Positions 1 through 5,998 of a DNA stretch of 6,521 nt are shown here, in pieces. Each line of letters begins with the position of its first letter. The stretch's first letter is position 1. The stretch is from assembly GCA_031267475.1 (NCBI GenBank), contig JAIRZA010000063.1, forward strand, positions 1-6,521, given 5' to 3'. The position numbers and the translations under genes are program-made. The notes below the pieces were generated by a model, which worked only from the letters and a program-made list of their open reading frames with translations, made no database searches and was not told the origin of the DNA. The stretch is from Spirochaetaceae bacterium (GTDB taxonomy: Bacteria > Spirochaetota > Spirochaetia > Treponematales > Breznakiellaceae).

Positions 1-149
1 GAGCCTGTTCCAAAATCGGTTATTTTGTAACAAGCTCTTGCAGTTTTTCGCCCTATGGGCGCGTCATGATGACGACAAAACTGCGGTTTTCATAAGTTGC
101 TGGACAAGCTTTGCTTGTCTCCCCAAAAACTGAATTTTGGAACAGCCTC
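1..149. mobile_element. Small MITE-like element with terminal inverted repeats
   Basis: Bases 1-16 and 134-149 are inverted repeats (outer end GAGCCTGTTCCAAAAT against GAGGCTGTTCCAAAAT, one mismatch). Inside is a folded arrangement: stem 40-47 with 77-84 (GCAGTTTT/AAAACTGC) encloses hairpins 49-61 (CGCCC-TAT-GGGCG) and 62-74 (CGTCA-TGA-TGACG). A further hairpin lies at 103-119 (GACAAGC-TTT-GCTTGTC). No ORF of useful length is present, so it would need a transposase supplied in trans. The window begins at the left repeat, so a target duplication cannot be examined and the element could extend further left. It may instead be a REP/BIME-like repeat or a strong bidirectional hairpin. Confidence 0.6.
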
Positions 150-166
150 AACCGATAATGTATAAG
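137..166 (+). promoter_or_regulatory. Candidate promoter of the large outer-membrane gene
   Basis: A -35-like TTGGAA (137-142) and a -10-like TATAAG (161-166) are separated by 18 nt. Transcription would start near 173 and give a leader of about 40 nt before the GTG at 213. The -35 box lies inside the right terminal repeat of the 1-149 element while the -10 box lies outside it. This is a consensus-resemblance call only. An alternative -10, GATAAT at 154-159, has only 11 nt to the same -35. Confidence 0.35.
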
Positions 167-180
167 CGGTGGGTGTTTTT

Positions 181-197
181 ACTCCGGCTCGCGGAGT
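181..197 (+). promoter_or_regulatory. Leader hairpin upstream of the GTG start
   Basis: ACTCCG (181-186) and CGGAGT (192-197) form a perfect 6-bp stem with a 5-nt loop, 15 nt before the start codon. It lies inside the predicted leader and just upstream of the weak ribosome-binding sequence GGCGGAA (200-206). No T-run follows, so it is not a typical terminator. It could influence mRNA stability or translation initiation, or be another member of the local hairpin repeats. Function is unknown. Confidence 0.35.
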
Positions 198-212
198 TCG
201 GCGGAAATTTAA

Positions 213-3200
213 GTGAAAAAAAATCCTCATTATTTTAACGGTGTAAAATTAGCATTTATAAACGCCCTGCTCTTGTTGCTTGCTCCGGCGAGCGGGTTTG
301 GACAAGATGTCATACCGGACGCCGCCGCTGAAGCAGAAGAATACAACACATTACGAGACAGCTTTTTGGACGTTGAGGCGGCGCGTCGGGCAATAACAGA
401 AGAAGCCCCGCCCGCCCTCGTTTCGCTCGATATTTTTGACAACAACGTTTCGCTGTTCCTGTCAGGCTTTTGGAAAGGCAGCCTCACGGCAAAATGGGGA
501 ATCGCCGCGGGGCCGCTGGGAACAAGCGTCGCGGCTAACGACGCGCCAATCCTGTTCACGCAGGAAGCCGACCTGAGCATGGGGCTGTGGATACAAGAGC
601 GCTGGTTCGTTGAAACTTCCTTCGAGGAAGATTATTCGATAAACACATACCGCGCCGGCTATCAAGGAAAAACAGGCGAAGTAATCCAATACATCGGCAT
701 AGGCAACAAAGGACTCGACTTCCCCGAATTCCCATATTTAGATTTAGGCGGCGATTCAGCCTCGTCCTTCGGACTGTACGGACGTTTCGGCGGGGGCCCC
801 CTGCAAATCCACAGCCTAATACGCTGGGACGACGCCGTCCGCGAAGAACGCAGTTTTACCGGCGGCAGAGAACGCAGTTTTTCTTATCTTGAGGCGGCGT
901 TCATGATAAGAGGAATATCTTTCGTGCTGCCGGACGAAAACATACAGTCGCCGGTTACCGTTTATTTTGAAGATAAAGACGGAGCGCTCATCGACAGCCG
1001 CGGGCAGCACTGGCGGAAAGCCCTGTCAAGCGAATACGCGGTAAGCGCGCGTTTTGGATTAGTGGAACTACGGGCAAGCCCGAATACACGAATCGCCGTC
1101 TCGTATGCGGGCGATTACAACATTTCTATGGGGGATTATTCCATACCGGGCAGCTTTTTAGGCGACATACAGGCCGTTTTTAGCGAAGTAAACCTGGCGG
1201 AATACCCGCAGCCCGGGCAGGAAGCCGGCGAATCCAAACCGGCTGTCATACTCATAGGCGGCGTATCGTCGCTTATAATATATGAAAAAGGCGCGTTTTC
1301 GCCATTTGAACACCAAAACCGGTACAATCCGCCCAGCAGCGCGGCGGAGAGCGCCGCGCTTGTCGATTCATCAGACGGGGAACGAGTACATGGCTTTGAC
1401 ATCAGCCCGCTTTCCGAAGCCATGTTTTACAGCGACCTGCCCCTGTATGTGCAGGAAGAGACCGGCGAGCGCATCGTAGAAGAACACCGCGTATACGAAC
1501 TCACCCGCGTCGATACCAGGGCGGATTTTAGAAAACCGCTGGCCCGCTGGCCCTTAGCGCTTGATGTGAACGGAAAACCATGGAATTACCAAATTTACAT
1601 TGCGGGAAACGAATCGTACACACCCGACGTGCGGCTGCGCTTTACAAACTACGGTATGCAGGAAGACTATAACATCGGAAAAGACGTTGTACCCGGCTCC
1701 GTCAAAGTAACACGCTCCGGCTTGGACGACCCGAATTTTTCATTCGACCCAGGCTCCGGCTCCGTCCGCCTGCAAACACCGTCCGCGTTTAACGAAATCA
1801 TCCGCATAAGCTACCTAAAACGTTCCAGCGAGCGCAGGAACGGCAGCATCGCGCTGGGGCTGGGCGCGGTTTACAGCGAAAATGAAAACTTCACGGCAAA
1901 AGGCGCTCTTGGTTTTCGCTGGAACATGGCGGCGGACTCATTTTCCGAAGAAGGCTCCTCCAGCCCGGGCTCAGCCGGTTTTGGCGGCATGGCGGCGTGG
2001 AATTACGAAAACCTTAAAGCCAACGTAAAACTAGGTTTCGGCTTCACTCAGCCGGATACCACAGGACTCTATCGCGTGGCCGGCATGGAAGGCAACGAAC
2101 AAATATTGAACCTGTCCGAAGCAGCGTCATTCATTTCCAATCCGCCAAAAGACAAACCGCCGCTTGTAATGGGCTTAACCATAGCAGGACGCGCCGGCCT
2201 TGTTTACCGCAACTACAGGAACACAGACATTTTAGGCGGTGTTACACTAATGAACATCGACTGGAGCGGGGCAAAAACAATAGACGACAAAGACGGACCC
2301 TACGCCGCCCGCGACCCGGCTTTAGGCGGCGAGATTCTGGCGGCGGAATTCACGCTTGGGGGGAATAAAAACTGGACGGGATTCCAATCCCCGCTGGGAG
2401 ACGGCAACGCCTTGCAGGAAGCCCGGACAATCGAGGTGCCATTCCGCTTTTATAACTTTAGCGGCGATACAAATTCACTGCAAGTTGTAGTACAATTCGG
2501 CGATTTAGCGGCGGAAGATTCCGGCGGTTACGAAAATCCCGCGCTTATTCTTCAAAAACAACTATACCCGCCCGCATTGCAGGCAAGTTTTGATGAACTT
2601 CCGCATATTTTGAAAATAGAGCTGACAGACGCGGACAGACGCATACTTGGAAACGCGAAATACATCAGACTCCTTGCCGTCAACACCGGGACGGCGGAAA
2701 TTTCCGGACGGATACTGCTTGCGCCCCCCATAGCGCGGGGAGCTAAATTCTCTCCGCTCACAATAAAAGACGACGAAGTAAAAAGCACACCGGGCGAAGG
2801 CGTTTCAACAATCGAGATGATAGACGAGAGTCTGCGCTCCCGCTACCCCGACATGATAGACCGCCTGCACCCGGACAACACACATCAGCGCGTCCTATTT
2901 GTATCATGGCAGGATATTCCATCTGACCGGAACGCCGCCGGAGCAGGCGGCAGAGCAGGCGCGATACCTTTTTCCGATTACAAAACACTGGCCTTTTTCG
3001 TGAAAGGACCGTTTTCCTACGGAGGAGACACCAGCTTTGATTTTATCGTGGCGCGAAGCCGCTCGTCTTTTGGAAAAGATTCGGAAACCGCGATAAAAGT
3101 CAGCATCCCCGTCATCGAACTAAACCGTTTAAGCGGAGGATCATGGATATCGGTGGAACTCCGTTACGGCGGCGGCAAAAACGAGGTATACGCCGGCGGG

Positions 3201-5090
3201 CATAAAATCGATGTTCCGTTATATTACAATCCGCAGGCTCTTAAAAAAAACGAATTCATTTCGGACGATGATTCCAGCGTGGATAACGCCTACATCATGG
3301 CGTTTTTGAGCGGCAAAGACGGATATATGCCGGAAGGCGGCAGTTTTGGACTTGATGAAATAATACTAATGGACGGAGCGCCGGCGTATTCCTTGAACAC
3401 AGGCGGATCGTTCAACTGGAGCTCCGCTGAAACAATAGTAAACGTGAACGGCGTGAATGTACTGGAAGCGCCCGCGTTTGAAACCACATTGGAAAGCGGC
3501 GCTCGCGGCGATCCGTGGAACGAGGAAAGCGACGCGCTTTTTGCCGCGATAAACCGTTCACGGGCGAGCATAAAGTTTTTTGGCATAAAACTAGAAGGAA
3601 ACACAGCGTTTTCGGCAGGAACAGACCGCCTTTGGTGGAACGCCGGGCACAAAATCTCCCGTTCAATAGGACCGGTGGGACTTACAGAAAAATTTTTCCT
3701 CGCGCCCTACGAAGAAGCGTGGAACCACGAAGCCGAAATTTCACTGTCCGGCGCCGTTTCTTCATTATTCAACGCCAACAGTTCCTTCCAAAACAGCGGA
3801 AAAAACAGAGCTTGGCGCGCGCGGCTGGGTATGTCGCAGGTGGCGAACCTGCCGCTAAGTTTTTTAATCAACACAGAAGGACGCTGGACAAATACGGAAG
3901 TCAATGACGATGAGAAATATAGCGATTACGGCAAAGCGTGGGCGGGCACTTGGCAAAACCTTGTCCCCGACAACGGCGAGGCGGCGGACAGACGGCGCTT
4001 GAAAGGACACTTCGAGACGACTGTAAACACAACACCGCTAGGCGTTTATCTCTCCGCCGACGCAGCCAGCGCGGCTGACCGCATCGTCAACAACACCGAA
4101 TCGGCGGCGGCGGCGGCGATAGGCTTCCCATTCAACGCGGGCGGACTTTCCGGGACATTCCGCATGGAACGCGCCTATCAGCGCTTTCTTTTTTACAGCG
4201 GACTGCACGCCGGATACGACATGGAAAAATTCGCCGAAACATTTGCCGAGGCAAGCGGGGTTTACATCGGAGCGCCGTTTTATACGCTATTTGACCCGGA
4301 GCTTGGCGGCAAACTGCGCGAAAGTTTAGCCTCCTCCGCTTCGGAAGACATGATACAAGACGCCCATTTCAGCGACAAGTACCAAGTTTCGCTGCAATTA
4401 CCCGGAAGCTACGGACTTGCGTCTTTATGGATGCCGCGCGGGGTCGAGGCGCATATAAACCGCAGTCTGAACCAAAAATTTGATACTCAGACAGACGTAC
4501 TCGGCACAGGCGCGGTGGTACGATTTTCCGCGATGAATATGTTTGGGGCTTTTGGCGCAAAACCCCTGTTCAAAATGTATGAAAACGATGAATTCAACAC
4601 CTCTTTTGGCGCGGCCCTCGCTTTTCCACGCGGCGAAGATTCTTCATGGCGCTTAAACATGGGGCAGATATTCATTTTTTACGGTTTCAAAGGAGCGATG
4701 CTTCAGTTTGAGGATGCGATTACAGTGCTTTCGGACGGCTGGATGGGAATATTCAAAATCGATTGGATAAGCCCCGCCGAAAAATCATTATTAGGCGAGC
4801 TGTATAAATGGTTCTTTTCAAAATTTAGCGAACAAAGCGCGTGGCCGGCGTTCCGCGAACTTGCGATTGCAAACATAGAACGCATCCGCCAAGAGACAAT
4901 GGAATTCACAATCGACGACACCGGCGATTACGGAAGTCTGGCTTTCTCGGCGCAGCACAAATCCACCGTGCGCATACTTGGACGGCTTAACCTCGACGTA
5001 TTTGCTCGACTCGGCATATCGCACAATGAATTTACAAAAATACTCGATTTTATCGGAACGGTAGGCACAAGCCTAAACATAAGCTATTGA
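213..5090 (+). CDS. Giant outer-membrane beta-barrel protein, SprA-like candidate
   Basis: This encodes a 1625-residue exported protein. The start is GTG at 213, because an in-frame TAA (210-212) lies directly before it; the ribosome site is weak (GGCGGAA, 200-206). Residues 1-31 are a signal peptide: basic start, hydrophobic core 13-24, likely cleavage after GFG. The mature protein alternates short amphipathic strands, is rich in Gly, Ser and aromatic residues, and ends in Tyr within ISY, as BAM substrates do. I infer an outer-membrane barrel. Segment order resembles SprA, the Type IX secretion translocon: an early block with GIGNKGLDFPEF, SFGLYGRFGG and SYLEAAFMIRGISF (about 160-245); VPGSVKVTR followed by a paired ISYLKR segment (about 494-535); a jelly-roll-like stretch, YKTLAFFVKG to SWISVELRYG (about 922-985); then GSFGLDEIILMDG (about 1043-1055), like SprA's VWFDELRL. 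SprA is usually above 2000 residues, so this would be short. No secretion partner is in view. Barrel confidence is good; SprA relationship is about even odds. A 13-bp direct repeat (845-857, 869-881) encodes ERSF twice. Confidence 0.85.
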   Translation: MKKNPHYFNGVKLAFINALLLLLAPASGFGQDVIPDAAAEAEEYNTLRDSFLDVEAARRAITEEAPPALVSLDIFDNNVSLFLSGFWKGSLTAKWGIAAGPLGTSVAANDAPILFTQEADLSMGLWIQERWFVETSFEEDYSINTYRAGYQGKTGEVIQYIGIGNKGLDFPEFPYLDLGGDSASSFGLYGRFGGGPLQIHSLIRWDDAVREERSFTGGRERSFSYLEAAFMIRGISFVLPDENIQSPVTVYFEDKDGALIDSRGQHWRKALSSEYAVSARFGLVELRASPNTRIAVSYAGDYNISMGDYSIPGSFLGDIQAVFSEVNLAEYPQPGQEAGESKPAVILIGGVSSLIIYEKGAFSPFEHQNRYNPPSSAAESAALVDSSDGERVHGFDISPLSEAMFYSDLPLYVQEETGERIVEEHRVYELTRVDTRADFRKPLARWPLALDVNGKPWNYQIYIAGNESYTPDVRLRFTNYGMQEDYNIGKDVVPGSVKVTRSGLDDPNFSFDPGSGSVRLQTPSAFNEIIRISYLKRSSERRNGSIALGLGAVYSENENFTAKGALGFRWNMAADSFSEEGSSSPGSAGFGGMAAWNYENLKANVKLGFGFTQPDTTGLYRVAGMEGNEQILNLSEAASFISNPPKDKPPLVMGLTIAGRAGLVYRNYRNTDILGGVTLMNIDWSGAKTIDDKDGPYAARDPALGGEILAAEFTLGGNKNWTGFQSPLGDGNALQEARTIEVPFRFYNFSGDTNSLQVVVQFGDLAAEDSGGYENPALILQKQLYPPALQASFDELPHILKIELTDADRRILGNAKYIRLLAVNTGTAEISGRILLAPPIARGAKFSPLTIKDDEVKSTPGEGVSTIEMIDESLRSRYPDMIDRLHPDNTHQRVLFVSWQDIPSDRNAAGAGGRAGAIPFSDYKTLAFFVKGPFSYGGDTSFDFIVARSRSSFGKDSETAIKVSIPVIELNRLSGGSWISVELRYGGGKNEVYAGGHKIDVPLYYNPQALKKNEFISDDDSSVDNAYIMAFLSGKDGYMPEGGSFGLDEIILMDGAPAYSLNTGGSFNWSSAETIVNVNGVNVLEAPAFETTLESGARGDPWNEESDALFAAINRSRASIKFFGIKLEGNTAFSAGTDRLWWNAGHKISRSIGPVGLTEKFFLAPYEEAWNHEAEISLSGAVSSLFNANSSFQNSGKNRAWRARLGMSQVANLPLSFLINTEGRWTNTEVNDDEKYSDYGKAWAGTWQNLVPDNGEAADRRRLKGHFETTVNTTPLGVYLSADAASAADRIVNNTESAAAAAIGFPFNAGGLSGTFRMERAYQRFLFYSGLHAGYDMEKFAETFAEASGVYIGAPFYTLFDPELGGKLRESLASSASEDMIQDAHFSDKYQVSLQLPGSYGLASLWMPRGVEAHINRSLNQKFDTQTDVLGTGAVVRFSAMNMFGAFGAKPLFKMYENDEFNTSFGAALAFPRGEDSSWRLNMGQIFIFYGFKGAMLQFEDAITVLSDGWMGIFKIDWISPAEKSLLGELYKWFFSKFSEQSAWPAFRELAIANIERIRQETMEFTIDDTGDYGSLAFSAQHKSTVRILGRLNLDVFARLGISHNEFTKILDFIGTVGTSLNISY
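4102..4117 (+). repeat. CGG trinucleotide run encoding five alanines
   Basis: Five tandem CGG units read in frame as GCG codons, giving a run of five alanines at about residues 1297-1301 of the large barrel protein. Slippage would change the alanine count without breaking the frame. Five units is short, and the run may simply reflect codon preference. Confidence 0.5.
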
Positions 5091-5104
5091 TTTTCATGTA
5101 TGAC

Positions 5105-5134
5105 GAAAGCGCAAACTCCAAGTCCCTCGGTGAG
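5105..5134 (-). repeat. Truncated half-copy of the GGAGTTT hairpin repeat
   Basis: Bases 5109-5120 (GCGCAAACTCCA) are identical to the right arm of the palindrome at 5935-5962, but the matching left arm is missing. Bases 5127-5134 (CTCGGTGAG) also recall the GGTGAG arm of the neighbouring hairpin in that unit. It starts 15 nt after the stop codon of the large gene. I read it as a broken member of the same family. Confidence 0.4.
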
Positions 5135-5144
5135 ATTCCAGCGA

Positions 5145-5230
5145 TTACAGGATACTACCGCGTAGTGTGCTGAATACGCAAAGCGTATTCAGCTTAGGAG
5201 TTTCGCATAGCGAAACTCCACATCCTGTTA
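5145..5230. repeat. Cloverleaf-like cluster of three hairpins in an outer stem
   Basis: An outer stem pairs ACAGGAT (5147-5153) with ATCCTGT (5222-5228). Packed inside are three hairpins: 5154-5166 (ACTAC-CGC-GTAGT), 5169-5193 (11-bp stem GCTGAATACGC, loop AAA) and 5197-5219 (10-bp stem GGAGTTTCGC, loop ATA). Linkers between helices are only 0-3 nt. It is not a tRNA, having no D/T-arm consensus or CCA-ready acceptor. No T-run follows, so it is not a standard terminator, though it could protect the 3' end of the upstream mRNA. It may be a structured repeat, a small RNA or a single-stranded DNA fold. Confidence 0.6.
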
Positions 5231-5285
5231 TGTGAGAAACTTGCGGGACGCCGCCGCGTAGCGGATAGAAGCCCACTGGTGGGCG
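5183..5285 (+). repeat. Composite hairpin repeat, left copy
   Basis: In order: the arm GCGTATTCAGCTTA, the hairpin GGAGTTTCGC-ATA-GCGAAACTCC, a divergent spacer of about 30 nt, then GACGCCGCCGCGTAGCGGAT and the palindrome CCCACTGGTGGG. The same order occurs on the minus strand at 5859-5749. The last block (about 5250-5285) matches its inverted partner with one substitution and one single-base gap. This is direct sequence observation; mobility is inferred. Confidence 0.65.
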
Positions 5286-5348
5286 CTGGCGGACGCTGGG
5301 CGGGCAAGCAATTCAAAGTATCAAGATTTCCCCATGCTAACATGAGGC

Positions 5349-5435
5349 ATGGGACGAGAAGTATTTAAGAGGCTCATCGACATTTTTAACCAGGTGTGCG
5401 AACAGATGCCTGATACTATGCGGTCTGTAAAGTGA
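5349..5435 (+). pseudogene. Short ORF, possible truncated transposase N-terminus
   Basis: ATG at 5349 opens a 28-codon frame beginning MGREVFKRLIDIF and containing VCEQMPD, closed by TGA at 5433-5435. Its composition and opening recall the first residues of some DDE transposases, where a short helix precedes the rest of the protein, but I cannot name a family. A GAGG lies only 2 nt before the ATG, too close for a normal ribosome site. It also falls in the loop of the 5331-5353 palindrome. The sequence after the stop does not continue the similarity. It is most likely a remnant cut off by a later insertion, and a chance ORF remains possible. Confidence 0.3.
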
Positions 5436-5508
5436 AATTTTTTACCTTTTGAACCTGGGGCGTTCTTATTCCATACGATTTTATTATTGAGGGACGAGAA
5501 CTACCGAA

Positions 5509-5530
5509 ATGTCCGTGAACGATATGTCCG
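5509..5530 (-). repeat. GGACAT direct repeats, possible transposon-end sites
   Basis: On the minus strand CGGACAT occurs twice, 15 nt apart (5524-5530 and 5509-5515). Repeated short motifs near an end are common in DDE insertion sequences as transposase-binding sites. Here they lie downstream of the decayed minus-strand transposase, where that element's 3' end would be expected. The assignment is inference from position and two short repeats. Confidence 0.25.
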
Positions 5531-5567
5531 GCCGGCCAATTTCTATATGATAATTCGACGGTGAAGC

Positions 5568-5735
5568 AGCCGCCGTCATCACTCCCGCAGTGGTCTCCTC
5601 CTCGAAAAACTTGGAAAGACGAATTTTGGTCGCATCGTCTGTCATTGTGATCAGGCAGCAGCGCGGCCCCCGGTTTTCAAACCATGCGCGCGGGCTTCCG
5701 TCAAATTGTACCAGCTCTCCAAAACGCTGCCCCGT
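5568..5735 (-). pseudogene. ISNCY-like DDE transposase remnant, catalytic-core piece
   Basis: The minus strand encodes RETGQRFGELVQFDGS, then WFENRGPRCCLITM, then TDDATK and FFEEETTAGVM. This is the start of the integrase-like (RNase H fold) catalytic domain typical of ISNCY/IS481-type transposases. The Asp of QFDGS (codon 5700-5702) is the likely first catalytic acidic residue. Recognisable similarity stops near 5568, before the second Asp and the Glu, so the piece is inactive. Upstream it abuts the hairpin block, beyond which the earlier part of the same protein reappears at 5999-6115 in another frame. The minus-strand ORF is open from 5795 to 5484, but only this part resembles a transposase. 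Confidence 0.75.
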
Positions 5736-5748
5736 CTCCCGCCCGCTG

Positions 5749-5859
5749 CGCCCACCAGTGGGTTTCATATCCGCTACGCGGCGGCGTACCCACATATACT
5801 GGAGTCCCGACTAGAGACGTGGAGTTTGCGCTATGCGCAAACTCCGTAAGCTGAACGCG
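5749..5859 (-). repeat. Composite hairpin repeat, right (inverted) copy
   Basis: Read on the minus strand it gives GTTCAGCTTAC, the hairpin GGAGTTTGCGC-ATA-GCGCAAACTCC, a divergent spacer of about 35 nt, then ACGCCGCCGCGTAGCGGATA and CCCACTGGTGGGCGC. This is the module order of the + strand copy at 5183-5285. The GGAGTTT stem has 11 bp here and 10 bp there, with the extra bases on both arms, so pairing is kept. Confidence 0.65.
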
Positions 5860-5872
5860 CCAGCGGTGAGCC
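5821..5872. repeat. Paired-hairpin unit, copy 1
   Basis: A perfect 11-bp palindrome with loop TAT (5821-5845) is followed 4 nt later by GCTGAACGCGCCAGCGGTGAGC (split as arms 5850-5858 and 5863-5871), a 9-nt stem with two mismatches. The 17 bases 5856-5872 are identical to 5971-5987. It shares its first hairpin with the inverted composite copy. Confidence 0.6.
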
Positions 5873-5935
5873 GTCTTCGCTCCGATAAAGTGATTGGCAT
5901 ACGCGGCTGCCAGTCCTTCGCAACACGAGGGGCAT

Positions 5936-5987
5936 GGAGTTTGCGCTTTCGCGCAAACTCCAGAGCTCACCGCGCCAGCGGTGAGCC
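5936..5987. repeat. Paired-hairpin unit, copy 2
   Basis: A palindrome with arms 5936-5946 and 5951-5961 (12 bp if 5935/5962 is counted) and loop TTTC is followed by a perfect 9-bp stem GCTCACCGC (5965-5973) / GCGGTGAGC (5978-5986). Same order and spacing as 5821-5872, 115 nt away. On the minus strand the apex contains GCGAAAGC, known as an unusually stable DNA mini-hairpin. Confidence 0.65.
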
Positions 5988-5998
5988 AGCCGCTGAAA

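Larger units (their letters stand above)
5286..5567. other. Intergenic remnant region without an intact gene
   Basis: Apart from the short ORF at 5349-5435 and the GGACAT repeats at about 5509-5530, I see no gene, RNA gene or clear promoter here. A palindrome, CCCATGC (5331-5337) with GCATGGG (5347-5353), overlaps the start of the short ORF. The AT-rich stretch 5433-5490 has no recognisable coding content. The region probably joins fragments of different mobile elements. Confidence 0.5.
5749..5989. mobile_element. Hairpin-repeat block inserted in a transposase gene
   Basis: About 240 nt of palindromic modules separate two pieces of one transposase gene. From left to right: the inverted copy of the composite repeat (5749-5859), a paired unit at 5821-5872 (GGAGTTTGCGC-TAT-GCGCAAACTCC plus the GCGCCAGCGGTGAGCC module), about 60 nt of unassigned sequence, and a second paired unit at 5936-5987. 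CCGCTG occurs at 5743-5748 and again at 5990-5995, directly flanking the block, as a target duplication might. Removing the block and one CCGCTG leaves about 17 residues between EEDHR and FGELVQ, close to what I recall for the family, but one base out of frame. No protein is encoded within the block, so movement would rely on another enzyme. Confidence 0.5.

Noticed and set aside
154..159. GATAAT as the -10 box of the large gene
   Set aside because: It is closer to consensus but only 11 nt from the only -35-like sequence, so TATAAG at 161-166 fits better.
230..5024. Many minus-strand and alternative-frame ORFs of 60-130 codons inside the large gene
   Set aside because: They overlap a 1625-codon frame with a signal peptide and coherent barrel-like sequence, show no recognisable domains, and are expected by chance in GC-rich codon patterns.
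5145..5230. tRNA gene or Rho-independent terminator
   Set aside because: The cloverleaf lacks tRNA consensus arms and invariant bases, and no hairpin is followed by a T-run on the relevant strand.
5590..5814. Plus-strand ORF of 74 codons
   Set aside because: It is antisense to the recognisable transposase fragment and runs into palindromic repeats; its composition is not protein-like.
5821..5987. CRISPR array
   Set aside because: Only two repeated units occur, the repeats are palindrome pairs of about 52 nt, and the single intervening sequence is about 60 nt with no further units or cas genes.
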